Assembly: GCA_900766135.1 (NCBI GenBank)
Contig: CAAFUF010000001.1
Span: 62,001-126,000, forward strand
DNA: 64,000 nt
Reading direction: 5' to 3'
From: Paenibacillaceae bacterium
Lineage (GTDB): Bacteria > Bacillota > Bacilli > Paenibacillales > Paenibacillaceae
Shown: piece after piece, positions 34,107 through 42,286 of the stretch
How positions within the stretch are numbered: position 1 is the first letter of the stretch
Layout of the letters: each line of letters starts with the position of its first letter
Notes under the pieces: model-generated
The model's input: the letters and a program-made list of their open reading frames with translations, nothing else
Told to the model about the DNA's origin: nothing
Databases searched by the model: none
Made by a program: the position numbers and the translations under genes

Positions 34107-35195
34107 ATGCGACAGATTTTAAAGGAAGTTTGGATCAATCGGAAAATGTTCACGATGCTGGTAGTTGGATTTCTTTTCACTATATTACCGATGCAAATCG
34201 CTTTATCAACCCAATCCTATTTCGATGACCTTTATTATGATTCCATCAATGGTCATTTTCGATACTACTATACATTAGAACTAACGAATTTAACGGAACC
34301 TAAACTAGATGAACTGCAGAGAATCGCAGACACCACTTTGATTAACTCAAGTGTAGTTACAAATGAGTTTTCAGTTAAAGATACAGAACATGGAAGAATA
34401 ATTATCACTGGGCTATTGAATCATAAAATATGGTCACCTCCATTACTAGAGGGGACAGGAATAACGTCAGATGGATCAAACAGAATTATCGTCGGAAAGA
34501 TCATATCCAGTCATATGGAGAAAATCAATATATTAGGTAGGGAGTACAACGTCGAAGGAATCGCCGGAAGAAGCCTGAGCGATGCCTACAATTTAAAAGT
34601 ATTTATGAATTTAAAAAGTATCCCTGACTCCATCACAAAGGAAATCATACGAAAAAAAACATTACAGATCATGGTCCGATCAAATCAAAATCCAAACAAC
34701 GAAATAAGCTTATTTACATCCGAAATTAGCAAACTAGATGGGGATGTAAAAATAAACATAAGAAATGAATCTAAAGCCATTAAACAAGCAAAAAACTCAA
34801 GTGGAATGGTGAAAGAAATCCAAAGCTACCCTTACCAACTGTTAATGATCGCTTTAGTAAACTGTATCATCGTTAGCTATTTATGGATTTACTTGAAAAG
34901 AAAAGACATGGCTATCCGAATAGTGATGGGAGCAAGTCCTTCCAATCTAGTAATAAATATCATTTTTCAATTGTTCCTATGTGCGATGATTGCAACGATT
35001 GGCTCCAACTGTATTCAATGGTTATTAGGCTATTCTAATTCTACGATTTTTACTTCAACAGGATATTTCATAAGTACCAGTCCAGGTCAAATTATAGTTG
35101 CCTGCTTGGCCACCATTGTCATTGCCTTAATAACTTCACTTGTACCCCTCTTGCACGTATTTCATATTGAACCTGCTAAGGCATTAAAGGAGTAG
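34107..35195 (+). CDS. FtsX/MacB-type ABC transporter permease, first subunit
   Basis: A 362-residue permease of the FtsX fold. One N-terminal membrane segment (FTMLVVGFLFTILPMQIAL), a large extracytoplasmic domain (about 35-245) and three C-terminal segments (LLMIALVNCIIVSYLWIYL; LFLCAMIATIGSNCIQWLL; IIVACLATIVIALITSLVPL). KRKDMAIRIVMGAS is the coupling motif. TTGGAGG precedes ATG 34107. It forms a heterodimer with the next gene, which starts five bases after its stop. Such transporters extrude peptides or act mechanically on lipids and cell-wall enzymes rather than importing. Confidence 0.8.
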   Translation: MRQILKEVWINRKMFTMLVVGFLFTILPMQIALSTQSYFDDLYYDSINGHFRYYYTLELTNLTEPKLDELQRIADTTLINSSVVTNEFSVKDTEHGRIIITGLLNHKIWSPPLLEGTGITSDGSNRIIVGKIISSHMEKINILGREYNVEGIAGRSLSDAYNLKVFMNLKSIPDSITKEIIRKKTLQIMVRSNQNPNNEISLFTSEISKLDGDVKINIRNESKAIKQAKNSSGMVKEIQSYPYQLLMIALVNCIIVSYLWIYLKRKDMAIRIVMGASPSNLVINIIFQLFLCAMIATIGSNCIQWLLGYSNSTIFTSTGYFISTSPGQIIVACLATIVIALITSLVPLLHVFHIEPAKALKE

Positions 35196-35200
35196 TCTCT

Positions 35201-36463
35201 ATGACCAGATTAAAGGATGCAATTAAGGCGTTGCGAAAAAGATGGGTCATTTCCTTGCTTTTGTTAATTCAATTTACATATGGTTTATCTACCATAACAA
35301 GCTCAGGAAATATATTTTATAACTTCTACTACCTGCTCCATCACTCTCTATTAGAGCTGAACAGCACTTATCTAGTTGTTCCCGGAAAGAATTTCGGGAT
35401 GGCCGAGGTTGAGAGAAATAAATATGATAAGGATCAAATAGAGGAAGTGTATCGCAATCTTGATCAGAACCCGGATGTTCTTGCGTATGGTACTTACTAT
35501 GAAAATATTGTTATGTTTGATGATCAAAGCAATCCGATAGACACCCGGTTGTTAAAGGAAATGACGAAGAGCAATAGTGGACTCGACGATCCATTTATAA
35601 AGTCAATTGTTATAGACGAGAACTATTATTCTCTTCTAAACTTGAAACTAAGCAAAGGACAAGGCCTGTTGCCCCAGGACTTCGAGAAGACGGACAATCA
35701 ACAAGTCAATGTCCTCGTCGGGTCTTATTTCAGAAAATATTTCAAAATAGGTGATTTCATTAACGAACAGTATAGAATTAATGGTTTCTTACCTGATAAG
35801 TATATCGTGAATAACAATACATCCAACGTTTATTTGAATTTGGATAAAGCTGTATTGATCCCAATGCCTAAAGACCAATCCAGTGACTATGATTCCATGT
35901 ATTATAGGCTATTCCTCGGAACTGTCTTGAAGTTGCGGGAGGATGCCAATCTCAATCTCCTGAGTCAGATCCTTCGATTACCAGAGAGTAAAGTGGATAT
36001 AAGCGTTCATAGACTAGAAGAAGACGTTAAGGCAAATATAAGGTCCAGTATTCATGCGCAAATTCCCCAACTCATCTTAGCCGGTTGTTTTATCTTATTC
36101 TCTGTAATAAGTATTGCGCTTGCGACCATCGTTTCCATCCTAATAAGAAAAAGAGAATTCGGAATTAAATTAGCCGTAGGTGAGAGCGTGCGAGGAATTA
36201 TGGGTCAAATTATTCTGGAAAACTCCATCATAGCTCTTGTTGGCACTGGGTTTTCTTTGTCTTATTTTATTTTGAAGTTCAAGCGGTTGCTGCAACAATC
36301 AAGCGAATATGATATGGCTAGTGTATTGAGTTTTAGATTCAACACTCCTATTTTTTTGCTGATATTTATCATTTTAATGACCATTATCGTAATATCTAGC
36401 TTTGTCGTGTATCCATTCATTCGAAAACAAGAAATAAAATCACTAATAGGAGGGATGGGATAA
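35201..36463 (+). CDS. FtsX/MacB-type ABC transporter permease, second subunit
   Basis: A 420-residue partner of the preceding gene with the same topology: one N-terminal segment (RWVISLLLLIQFTYGLSTI), extracytoplasmic domain to about 285, and three C-terminal segments (LILAGCFILFSVISIALATIVSILI onwards). IRKREFGIKLAVGES is the coupling motif. The low similarity to its partner suggests an asymmetric heterodimer. Its stop overlaps the ATG of the ATPase by one base, so the three genes are one translational unit. Confidence 0.8.
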   Translation: MTRLKDAIKALRKRWVISLLLLIQFTYGLSTITSSGNIFYNFYYLLHHSLLELNSTYLVVPGKNFGMAEVERNKYDKDQIEEVYRNLDQNPDVLAYGTYYENIVMFDDQSNPIDTRLLKEMTKSNSGLDDPFIKSIVIDENYYSLLNLKLSKGQGLLPQDFEKTDNQQVNVLVGSYFRKYFKIGDFINEQYRINGFLPDKYIVNNNTSNVYLNLDKAVLIPMPKDQSSDYDSMYYRLFLGTVLKLREDANLNLLSQILRLPESKVDISVHRLEEDVKANIRSSIHAQIPQLILAGCFILFSVISIALATIVSILIRKREFGIKLAVGESVRGIMGQIILENSIIALVGTGFSLSYFILKFKRLLQQSSEYDMASVLSFRFNTPIFLLIFIILMTIIVISSFVVYPFIRKQEIKSLIGGMG

Positions 36464-37176
36464 TGGAGGTGATCCAATTACGTGAAATAAATAAAGTTTA
36501 CCGTCACAAATCGAATGAAACTTTTGCTTTGAGAGGCATTAACCTGACGATTAACCAAGGTGAGTTGGTCGCCATCATGGGGCCGTCAGGTTCCGGTAAG
36601 AGCACCTTGTTAAATATACTGGGGTTGATGGATTCCCCCTCCGAAGGCGAATATTTTTTGGGAGGCAGATCTCTTCATCAGATTAGAAAACATAAGGTTC
36701 ATATCACGAGAAATCATATGATCGGTTTTGTCTTTCAAAATTTTGCCTTATTGAAGGATTACACTGCACAGGATAATGTGATGTTACCGCTCACCTATCG
36801 AAGATTGAGAAATAAAGAGAGGGTGGCGAAGGCAAGATTTTATCTACAAAAAGTGGGATTAGAGGAGCATGCGCATAAAATGCCTGATGAATTATCCGGG
36901 GGACAACAACAAAGGGTTGCCATCGCAAGGGCTTTGGCAGGAGAACCGGAAATGATTTTGGCCGATGAACCTACTGGTAATTTAGATCGAAAAACCGGAG
37001 AAGATATTATGGATTTATTACAGGAAATAAACAGAGAAGGCAAGACGATGATCATCGTCACTCATGACATGGAGGTTGCCAAAAGATGCCATCGCATCAT
37101 TGAAATCGTAGACGGGAAAATCCATACGGACCAGCTTAAAAAGGGCTCCTCGATTGTGAACGAATACGAATTGTGA
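36463..37176 (+). CDS. ABC transporter ATPase of the MacB/LolD type
   Basis: A 237-residue nucleotide-binding subunit. Walker A GPSGSGKST near 40, Q-loop FVFQNFALL, signature LSGGQQQR near 143, Walker B MILADEPTGNLD, and switch His in VTHD. The X-loop and size match MacB/LolD/YknY-like ATPases that work with FtsX-type permeases; some of these are labelled lactococcin-972-group exporters. It completes the AT-rich module and ends 38 bases before the hflX leader region. Confidence 0.88.
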   Translation: MEVIQLREINKVYRHKSNETFALRGINLTINQGELVAIMGPSGSGKSTLLNILGLMDSPSEGEYFLGGRSLHQIRKHKVHITRNHMIGFVFQNFALLKDYTAQDNVMLPLTYRRLRNKERVAKARFYLQKVGLEEHAHKMPDELSGGQQQRVAIARALAGEPEMILADEPTGNLDRKTGEDIMDLLQEINREGKTMIIVTHDMEVAKRCHRIIEIVDGKIHTDQLKKGSSIVNEYEL

Positions 37177-37214
37177 TAAACTGGAATCACTATGAAAAGA
37201 ACGGAGGGTTCCCC

Positions 37215-37256
37215 GTGTTGTACATTAAATTCCGTTTCACCACTTTGCGCGGCTAA
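37215..37256 (+). CDS. 13-residue leader peptide upstream of hflX (macrolide-arrest-like)
   Basis: GTG-initiated ORF encoding MLYIKFRFTTLRG (13 residues), with GGAGGG six bases upstream. Residues KFRFTTL align with RLRFPTL of the ErmD leader peptide, whose +x+ motif arrests ribosomes that carry a macrolide. It precedes a terminator (37430) and hflX (37484). The peptide is short, so chance cannot be excluded, but ribosome site, motif, terminator and downstream gene agree. Confidence 0.65.
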   Translation: MLYIKFRFTTLRG

Positions 37257-37277
37257 TTGAATACTGCCAAAGGCTCT

Positions 37278-37286
37278 GCACCTGTG
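37278..37286 (+). promoter_or_regulatory. Candidate antiterminator segment in the hflX leader
   Basis: GCACCTGTG is exactly complementary to CACAGGTGC (37433-37441) in the left arm and loop of the leader terminator. It also forms a local palindrome TGCACCTGTGCA, so two alternative folds exist. It starts 22 bases after the leader-peptide stop. Confidence 0.5.
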
Positions 37287-37347
37287 CAGGGCGAACGGGA
37301 TAGGTGTGCTATGATAAAGGGAACCGCATGGAACTTTAGAATAGAAT

Positions 37348-37431
37348 ATGCCTGATTTGGCCGGGAACGCGGATGGGGATGGGTATCCTTTGTTCGCGGG
37401 GTTCGGGCTGTTTTGGGAACCGTTTGCGTAA
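37348..37431 (+). other. Second upstream ORF in the hflX leader (27 codons), uncertain
   Basis: ATG-initiated, encodes 27 residues ending in FWEPFA, and its TAA overlaps the first base pairs of the terminator stem, so translation to the stop could disturb the stem. No clear ribosome site is present, which lowers confidence. Confidence 0.25.
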
Positions 37432-37461
37432 ACACAGGTGCCGTGCCTGTGTTTATTTTTT
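37430..37461 (+). terminator. Leader terminator (attenuator) before hflX
   Basis: AAACACAGG (37430-37438) pairs perfectly with CCTGTGTTT (37446-37454), then ATTTTTTT. It lies 22 bases before the hflX ATG, so hflX expression requires read-through or antitermination. Confidence 0.85.
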
Positions 37462-37483
37462 TCCTAAAGGGAGGAACTCGGTT

Positions 37484-38770
37484 ATGACAGAACAACTACA
37501 ACAGCAATTGGAGCAAAAAGCCATCTTGGTTGGCGTGAATTTGAATCATCAGGCGGATTTCGACTATTCCATGGAAGAGTTGGCCAATTTGACGGAGGCC
37601 TGCGATATTGAAGTCGTCGGGGTGCTTACGCAAAACCTGCCCAAGGTCACCCCGTCGCATTATATCGGCACGGGCAAAATCGCCGAGGTGCGGGCGCTCA
37701 TGGAGGCGCACGACGGCAATCTCGTCGTGTTCAACGACGAGCTGTCCCCTTCGCAGCTCCGCAACCTGGAGTCGGATCTAGAATGCAAGGTCATTGACCG
37801 GACGCTACTGATCCTGGATATTTTTGCGGAGCGGGCCAAAACCCGCGAGGCCCAGCTCCAGGTCGAGGTGGCCCGGCTGAAGTATATGCTGCCGCGGCTC
37901 GTCGGACTGCGGGAATCGCTGGGCCGTCAAAGCGGCGGGGTCGGCACGAAAAACCGCGGCGCGGGGGAAACGAAGCTGGAGCTCGACCGCCGGCGGATCG
38001 AGGAGAAGATCACCGCGCTCAGCCGCGAGCTGGAGACGCTCGTCGCCCATCGCCAAACCCAGCGGAAGCAGCGCAAGAAAAACGACGTGCCCGTCGTCTC
38101 GCTCGTCGGGTATACCAATGCAGGGAAATCGACGATCATGAACGCCCTGCTGGAGACGTATAGTCCCGGGCAGGAGAAGCAGGTGCTGGAGAAGGATATG
38201 CTGTTTGCCACGCTGGAGACGTCCGTCCGCAATATTCCGCTGGAGGACAACAAAGCGTTTTTGCTGACGGACACGGTTGGATTCGTGAGCAAGCTGCCGC
38301 ATCACCTGGTCAAGGCGTTCCGATCCACGCTGGAGGAAGTCTCCGAAGCCGATCTGCTCATCCACGTCGTTGATTATTCCAACCCGGAATTCGCGCGGAT
38401 GATCGAGATCACGCATCAAACACTAAAAGAAATCGGCATCACCGACATCCCGGCGATCTATGCCTATAACAAGTCCGACCGGACGGAACAGGCGATCCCG
38501 GATGTACAGGGGGATATCCTCTACCTCGCGGCCAAACCCCGCATCGGCATCGCCGAGCTGGTGGAGGAGGTCCGCCGGCGGATTTTCAAGGACTACGTCA
38601 AGTGCACGATGCTGATTCCTTACGATAAAGGATCGCTGGTTTCTTACCTGAACGAGCATGCCAACGTGCTGGATACCAGCTATGAAGCCGAAGGGACGAA
38701 GCTATCCTTGGAGTGTCGGCAAAGCGACTACGGAAGATACAAGGAGTATGTCATCGAAGCGGCGGAGTGA
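37484..38770 (+). CDS. hflX: Ribosome-splitting GTPase HflX
   Basis: A 428-residue GTPase that binds the 50S subunit and splits stalled or hibernating 70S ribosomes. The N-terminal HflX domain (IGTGKIAEVRALMEAH near 61, FNDELSPSQLRNLE near 83) is followed by a coiled helical linker and the G domain: G1 GYTNAGKST 209-217, G3 DTVG from Asp263, G4 NKSD from Asn329. AAAGGGAGGAA precedes ATG 37484; the frame is open further upstream but without a ribosome site. The attenuator and arrest-type leader in front resemble the arrangement of Listeria HflXr, which gives macrolide/lincosamide resistance; that this gene does the same is inference. Confidence 0.93.
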   Translation: MTEQLQQQLEQKAILVGVNLNHQADFDYSMEELANLTEACDIEVVGVLTQNLPKVTPSHYIGTGKIAEVRALMEAHDGNLVVFNDELSPSQLRNLESDLECKVIDRTLLILDIFAERAKTREAQLQVEVARLKYMLPRLVGLRESLGRQSGGVGTKNRGAGETKLELDRRRIEEKITALSRELETLVAHRQTQRKQRKKNDVPVVSLVGYTNAGKSTIMNALLETYSPGQEKQVLEKDMLFATLETSVRNIPLEDNKAFLLTDTVGFVSKLPHHLVKAFRSTLEEVSEADLLIHVVDYSNPEFARMIEITHQTLKEIGITDIPAIYAYNKSDRTEQAIPDVQGDILYLAAKPRIGIAELVEEVRRRIFKDYVKCTMLIPYDKGSLVSYLNEHANVLDTSYEAEGTKLSLECRQSDYGRYKEYVIEAAE

Positions 38771-38835
38771 CGGGAGACGGGAGACGGGAGACGGTGGAGG
38801 CGGGCCTGACCTGCGGTGGATCGTTCGATTAACGG

Positions 38836-38864
38836 TTGTCGGATTGTTGGGGAAGACGTATAAT
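38836..38864 (+). promoter_or_regulatory. Sigma-A promoter of the GNAT gene
   Basis: TTGTCG (38836-38841), 17 bases, TATAAT (38859-38864). The preceding bases after hflX include GGGAGAC repeated three times. Confidence 0.7.
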
Positions 38865-38907
38865 AGCCCTCAAAACCACGTCTTTCTAACAAAGGAGATC
38901 GAAAAGC

Positions 38908-39378
38908 ATGTCCGATATGTTAGTAAAGTTATATGATTTGCCCCCGTTCGAATCGGTGGAGCAGTACGAGGCGCGTACCGGGATTACGATCCGCCGGGCG
39001 ATCGGCCCGGAGAAGCACGTTGTCGCGAAATGGGTAGGGGAGCACTTCAGCGCGCACTGGGTCAGTGAGTGCGAGGTAGCCTTTGCCCGAGCGCCGATTA
39101 CCTGCATTATTGCCACGGAAAACGGTAAATTGCTGGGGTTTGCTTGCTACGACACCACAATGAAAGGCTTCTTCGGACCGACCGGTGTCGATGAGCAGGA
39201 ACGAGGCCGGGGCATCGGCAAACAGCTGCTGCTCTATACGCTTTACCTGATGCGGATGGACGGCTACGGCTACGCCGCGATTGGCGGTGCGGGCCCGAAG
39301 GACTTCTACGCCAAGGCGACCGGCGCGGTCGTCATCGAGGGCTCGGAGCCCGGAATATACAAAGGGATGCTGCGATAA
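38908..39378 (+). CDS. GNAT-family N-acetyltransferase
   Basis: A 156-residue acetyltransferase using acetyl-CoA. The pyrophosphate-binding motif is ERGRGIGKQLL near 101-111, preceded by beta strand CIIATENGKLLGFACYD and followed by DGYGYAAIGGAGPKDFYAKATGA. The substrate (amine, peptide or antibiotic) cannot be told. AAAGGAGATC precedes the ATG. Single gene with its own promoter; its terminator overlaps the last codons. Confidence 0.85.
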   Translation: MSDMLVKLYDLPPFESVEQYEARTGITIRRAIGPEKHVVAKWVGEHFSAHWVSECEVAFARAPITCIIATENGKLLGFACYDTTMKGFFGPTGVDEQERGRGIGKQLLLYTLYLMRMDGYGYAAIGGAGPKDFYAKATGAVVIEGSEPGIYKGMLR

Positions 39379-39396
39379 TGCAGCATCCCTTGTTTT
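39362..39396 (+). terminator. Terminator overlapping the end of the GNAT gene
   Basis: AAGGGATGCTGC (39362-39373) pairs with GCAGCATCCCTT (39380-39391), then GTTTTTT. The left arm lies within the last codons and the stop of the gene. Confidence 0.88.
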
Positions 39397-39402
39397 TTAT
39401 CG

Positions 39403-39586
39403 TAACGGACTCCAACGGCGTTATAGGCGTTAAACAACGCGCTTTCCCAAATCTAACGGACTGAGATGACGTTATTCTGCTCCAATCGGCTGTCAGACCT
39501 CTATTTGGAGCTAAATAGCGGCTTTCGAGTCCGTTACAACGGGGAATGTCCGGGAAAGAGGCGAATAACGTCATTACGGTCCGTTA
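39403..39586. repeat. 184-bp palindromic element R3 (TAACGGACT motif)
   Basis: TAACGGACT occurs at 39403 and 39454, and its complement at 39528-39536 and (8 bases) 39579-39586. The pairs are symmetrical about 39495. Further symmetrical pairing: GCTCCAA (39479-39485) with TTGGAGC (39505-39511), and GACGTTATT (39468) with AATAGCGGC (39514), 7 of 9. The RNA of either strand could form one long hairpin. A separate small hairpin TTAACGGT/ACCGTTAA follows at about 39648-39664. No gene in 39379-39720. Confidence 0.7.
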
Positions 39587-39720
39587 GCCGTTAACCGCAT
39601 AGCTGTCAGTCGCATCGTCGTCAGCCGCATAGCCGCAAACGGTTAACGGTCTTTAACCGTTAATCCCAAGTCGCTATTCCGTTGCTCCGTCGACTGGCGC
39701 GTGCCTCCGGTCCGCTCCCG

Positions 39721-41346
39721 CTATATCGCCGGCAGCGTCACCGTGAAGGCCGCGCCTTCACCCGGCGTGCTGCTGACGCCGATTGTACCGCCGTGGGCTT
39801 CGACGATCGATTGCGAGATCGACAGGCCGAGCCCGGCTCCCCCTTGTTTGCGCGTCCGGGAGGCGTCGATGCGATAGAATCGCTCAAACACATGCGGCAA
39901 ATGCTCGGCGGCGATGCCCGGTCCGTTGTCCCGCACCTCCAGCTCGGCCTGGCCGGGCTGAGCGGACAGGCGTACGGCGATCGTCCCCCGCAGCGGGTCG
40001 GTGTGCTGCACCGCGTTGTGGAACAGGTTCAACGCCACCTGCTTGATCTTATCGCAGTCGCACATCGCGGTCAGCCCCGCTTGCAGGTCGAACCGCACCT
40101 CGCGCTCCCCGGCCAGCATCCGCAGATGCGGCTCCATCTCCGCGATCACTTCGTCCAGGCGCACCAGCGTCCGCTGAACGACCGGAGTGCGGTCGAGCTT
40201 GGCCAGCGTCAGCAAATCCTCGACCAGCTTCTTCATCCGCTGCGATTCGCCCAGCATGCTGTTCAGCGCGGCGTGCAACTGCTCCGGCCGGTTGGCCGCT
40301 CCCCGCAGCAGCACCTCCAGGAATCCGTGAATCGAGGTGAGCGGCGTCCGCAGCTCATGGGATGCATCGGCCACGAACCGGCGCATCTGCTCCTTAGCTT
40401 CGCGTTCGGCTTCGAACGATCCCTCCAGCCGTTCCATCATCCCGTTAAAGGATACGCCCAACCGATCGATTTCCGACTGGCCGGACGCGGCCGTGAAACG
40501 GTTGCCGAGATTGCCGGCATTCGTATCCTCCACGGTGTGCACCATTTGATTAAGCGGCGTCAAAGCCCGGCGCAAAATCGGCAGATAAAGCGCCAGACTT
40601 CCGGCCAGCGCCAGGAGAGAAAGTCCGATGAACGTCAGCAACTGGCGCATCACCACTTCGCGCAGGGGTGCCGTATAGGTGCCCATCTGAACTAGCCATG
40701 CGCGTTCGCCTTGTTCGCCCGGCAAACCGACTGAACGGAAGACCACCAGTTGTTCCTCCCCATCCTTATCCTCGATGACGCGGTAACCGTCGGGCCCCGG
40801 GCGCCCAGGCTGTTCCTCTTTAAATAAGTCGGCATATTCCGCATCGGACAGCCGCGGTGCCGGCGCCCCGGATTCGGCGTTCAAATCGATGAACCCGCTA
40901 CCGCTGTTGATGATCGCCAGCGAGGCGCCGGGGATGAACAATTGCGGAGGACGTCCGCCCATTGCTTCTTCGCCTTCACCTTGACCGCCGGTTCCGCCCC
41001 CGTTGGTCCCGCCACCGGCGCCGGCGGCATCCGCCTCCGGCTTCGGCAGGCCCCAGCGTTCAGCCGGCTGGCCTGTCCGCGCGAAGACGTCCCGGAGCGG
41101 GCCGCGCATTTGCGAGACCATCGTTTCGGCTTGGTTCTTATATAAGAAGTCCTTCATGATGACGTACTGGAAAACACCGATCAGGATCAGGAGCGCGGCC
41201 AGCATCAAGAAGGACCGGGAGAGCAGCTGAAAGCGCAGCGAGTTCGGGGAGAGCAGGCTTCGCAGCCCCCCGACCAACCGCTTCCCGGCGACCGCGATCG
41301 CCTTCCCGCCAGCCCTTCTCCGGCTTCCGCCGGCAAGGGGCTTCAT
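39721..41346 (-). CDS. Sensor histidine kinase (two-component, HAMP type)
   Basis: A 541-residue membrane kinase. Two membrane segments (LSRSFLMLAALLILIGVFQYVI near 42-63 and LLTFIGLSLLALAGSLALYLP near 240) flank an extracellular sensor region with an unusual Gly-rich stretch (AGAGGGTNGGGTGGQGEGE, about 108-126). A HAMP domain follows, then phospho-acceptor His in ASHELRTPLTSIHG near 335 and ATPase boxes NLFHNAVQHTD, DNGPGIAAEHLPHVFERF and GGAGLGLSI. ATGA overlap with the stop of the response-regulator gene shows coupled translation. The stimulus is unknown. Confidence 0.92.
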   Translation of the reverse strand: MKPLAGGSRRRAGGKAIAVAGKRLVGGLRSLLSPNSLRFQLLSRSFLMLAALLILIGVFQYVIMKDFLYKNQAETMVSQMRGPLRDVFARTGQPAERWGLPKPEADAAGAGGGTNGGGTGGQGEGEEAMGGRPPQLFIPGASLAIINSGSGFIDLNAESGAPAPRLSDAEYADLFKEEQPGRPGPDGYRVIEDKDGEEQLVVFRSVGLPGEQGERAWLVQMGTYTAPLREVVMRQLLTFIGLSLLALAGSLALYLPILRRALTPLNQMVHTVEDTNAGNLGNRFTAASGQSEIDRLGVSFNGMMERLEGSFEAEREAKEQMRRFVADASHELRTPLTSIHGFLEVLLRGAANRPEQLHAALNSMLGESQRMKKLVEDLLTLAKLDRTPVVQRTLVRLDEVIAEMEPHLRMLAGEREVRFDLQAGLTAMCDCDKIKQVALNLFHNAVQHTDPLRGTIAVRLSAQPGQAELEVRDNGPGIAAEHLPHVFERFYRIDASRTRKQGGAGLGLSISQSIVEAHGGTIGVSSTPGEGAAFTVTLPAI

Positions 41347-42029
41347 GGCAGATCGACGCGGTAGCCCGCGCCGCGCAGCGTTCGGATTAACCGATGCTCC
41401 CGGTCGTTCAATTTTTCGCGCAGAGAGCGGATGTAAACCTCCACGATATTCTCCTCTCCGCCGAAGTCGTAACCCCAGACTTTATCTAAAATCGTCGTCT
41501 TGCTTAAGACGATCCCATGGTTCAGAATCAAATATTTTAACAGCTCGTATTCGGTAGGAGACAATTCAAGCACCCGATCCGAATAGGAGAGCTCCTTGCG
41601 GCGGTCGTCCAAACGGAACGGGCCGATCGCCACTTCACCGTACAGGGCCGGAAACTGATTGCGCAGACGGGCGCCGATCCGGGCCAGCAGCTCCTCGAAG
41701 CTGAACGGTTTTACGACGTAATCGTCCGCGCCGATCGTCAGTCCCTTGACCCGGTCTTCCACCTCGTCTTTAGCGGTCAACATGATGATAGACACGTTCT
41801 CGCCGTTCTTCCGCAGCAGCCGGCAGACTTCCCAGCCGTCCATCCCCGGCATCATGACGTCCAACACGATGACGTGCGGCTGAAACTCCGCCGCAATCGC
41901 GACCGCGCTCATTCCGTCGCCGGCGGTACGCACCTCAAAACCTTCATTCTGCAGCCCCAGCTCGAGGAACTGTACGATATGCGGCTCATCATCCACCAGC
42001 AGCACCTTAGCCCCTTTGACTTGTTTCAT
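41343..42029 (-). CDS. OmpR/PhoB-type response regulator
   Basis: A 228-residue regulator. Receiver domain with DDEPH near 12, phospho-acceptor Asp in IVLDVMMPGMDGWEV, Thr in MLTAKDE and Lys in VVKPFSFEEL; C-terminal winged helix (ELSPTEYELLKYLILNHGIVLSKTTILDKVWG, then VEVYIRSLREKL). It is activated by the kinase encoded next in the same transcript. Start 42029 has GGGGGG nine bases upstream; the frame extends 42 codons further without a ribosome site. Confidence 0.93.
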   Translation of the reverse strand: MKQVKGAKVLLVDDEPHIVQFLELGLQNEGFEVRTAGDGMSAVAIAAEFQPHVIVLDVMMPGMDGWEVCRLLRKNGENVSIIMLTAKDEVEDRVKGLTIGADDYVVKPFSFEELLARIGARLRNQFPALYGEVAIGPFRLDDRRKELSYSDRVLELSPTEYELLKYLILNHGIVLSKTTILDKVWGYDFGGEENIVEVYIRSLREKLNDREHRLIRTLRGAGYRVDLP

Positions 42030-42221
42030 CTCAAAATCCCCCCTTGCGCCTTGCATGCTTGTCTTAACTGTGATGTCTACATTATGCGCGATGATGCTGA
42101 ACGTTGGCTGAATGCCGACTGAGCACGATTCGAGATAAGTCTTGGTTTCCAACAATCCTGTTTTGATCGTACCCGGTTTGTCCGGGGAAGTAAATCGCGG
42201 AATAGGGCAGGGGTTGCACTC

Positions 42222-42251
42222 TTGATTGCCCCTCCGCTAATAAGCTATACT
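42222..42251 (+). promoter_or_regulatory. Probable promoter of ppaC
   Basis: TTGATT (42222-42227), 18 bases, TATACT (42246-42251), 35 bases before the gene. It lies in the gap divergent from the two-component genes. Confidence 0.5.
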
Positions 42252-42286
42252 TTTGACATGAAGTCATGTTAAAGGGGAGTAATGAG

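Noticed and set aside
37192..37260. 22-codon frame starting ATGAAAAGAACG before the hflX leader peptide
   Set aside because: No ribosome site; it overlaps the better supported 13-codon ORF in another frame, whose ribosome site lies inside it.
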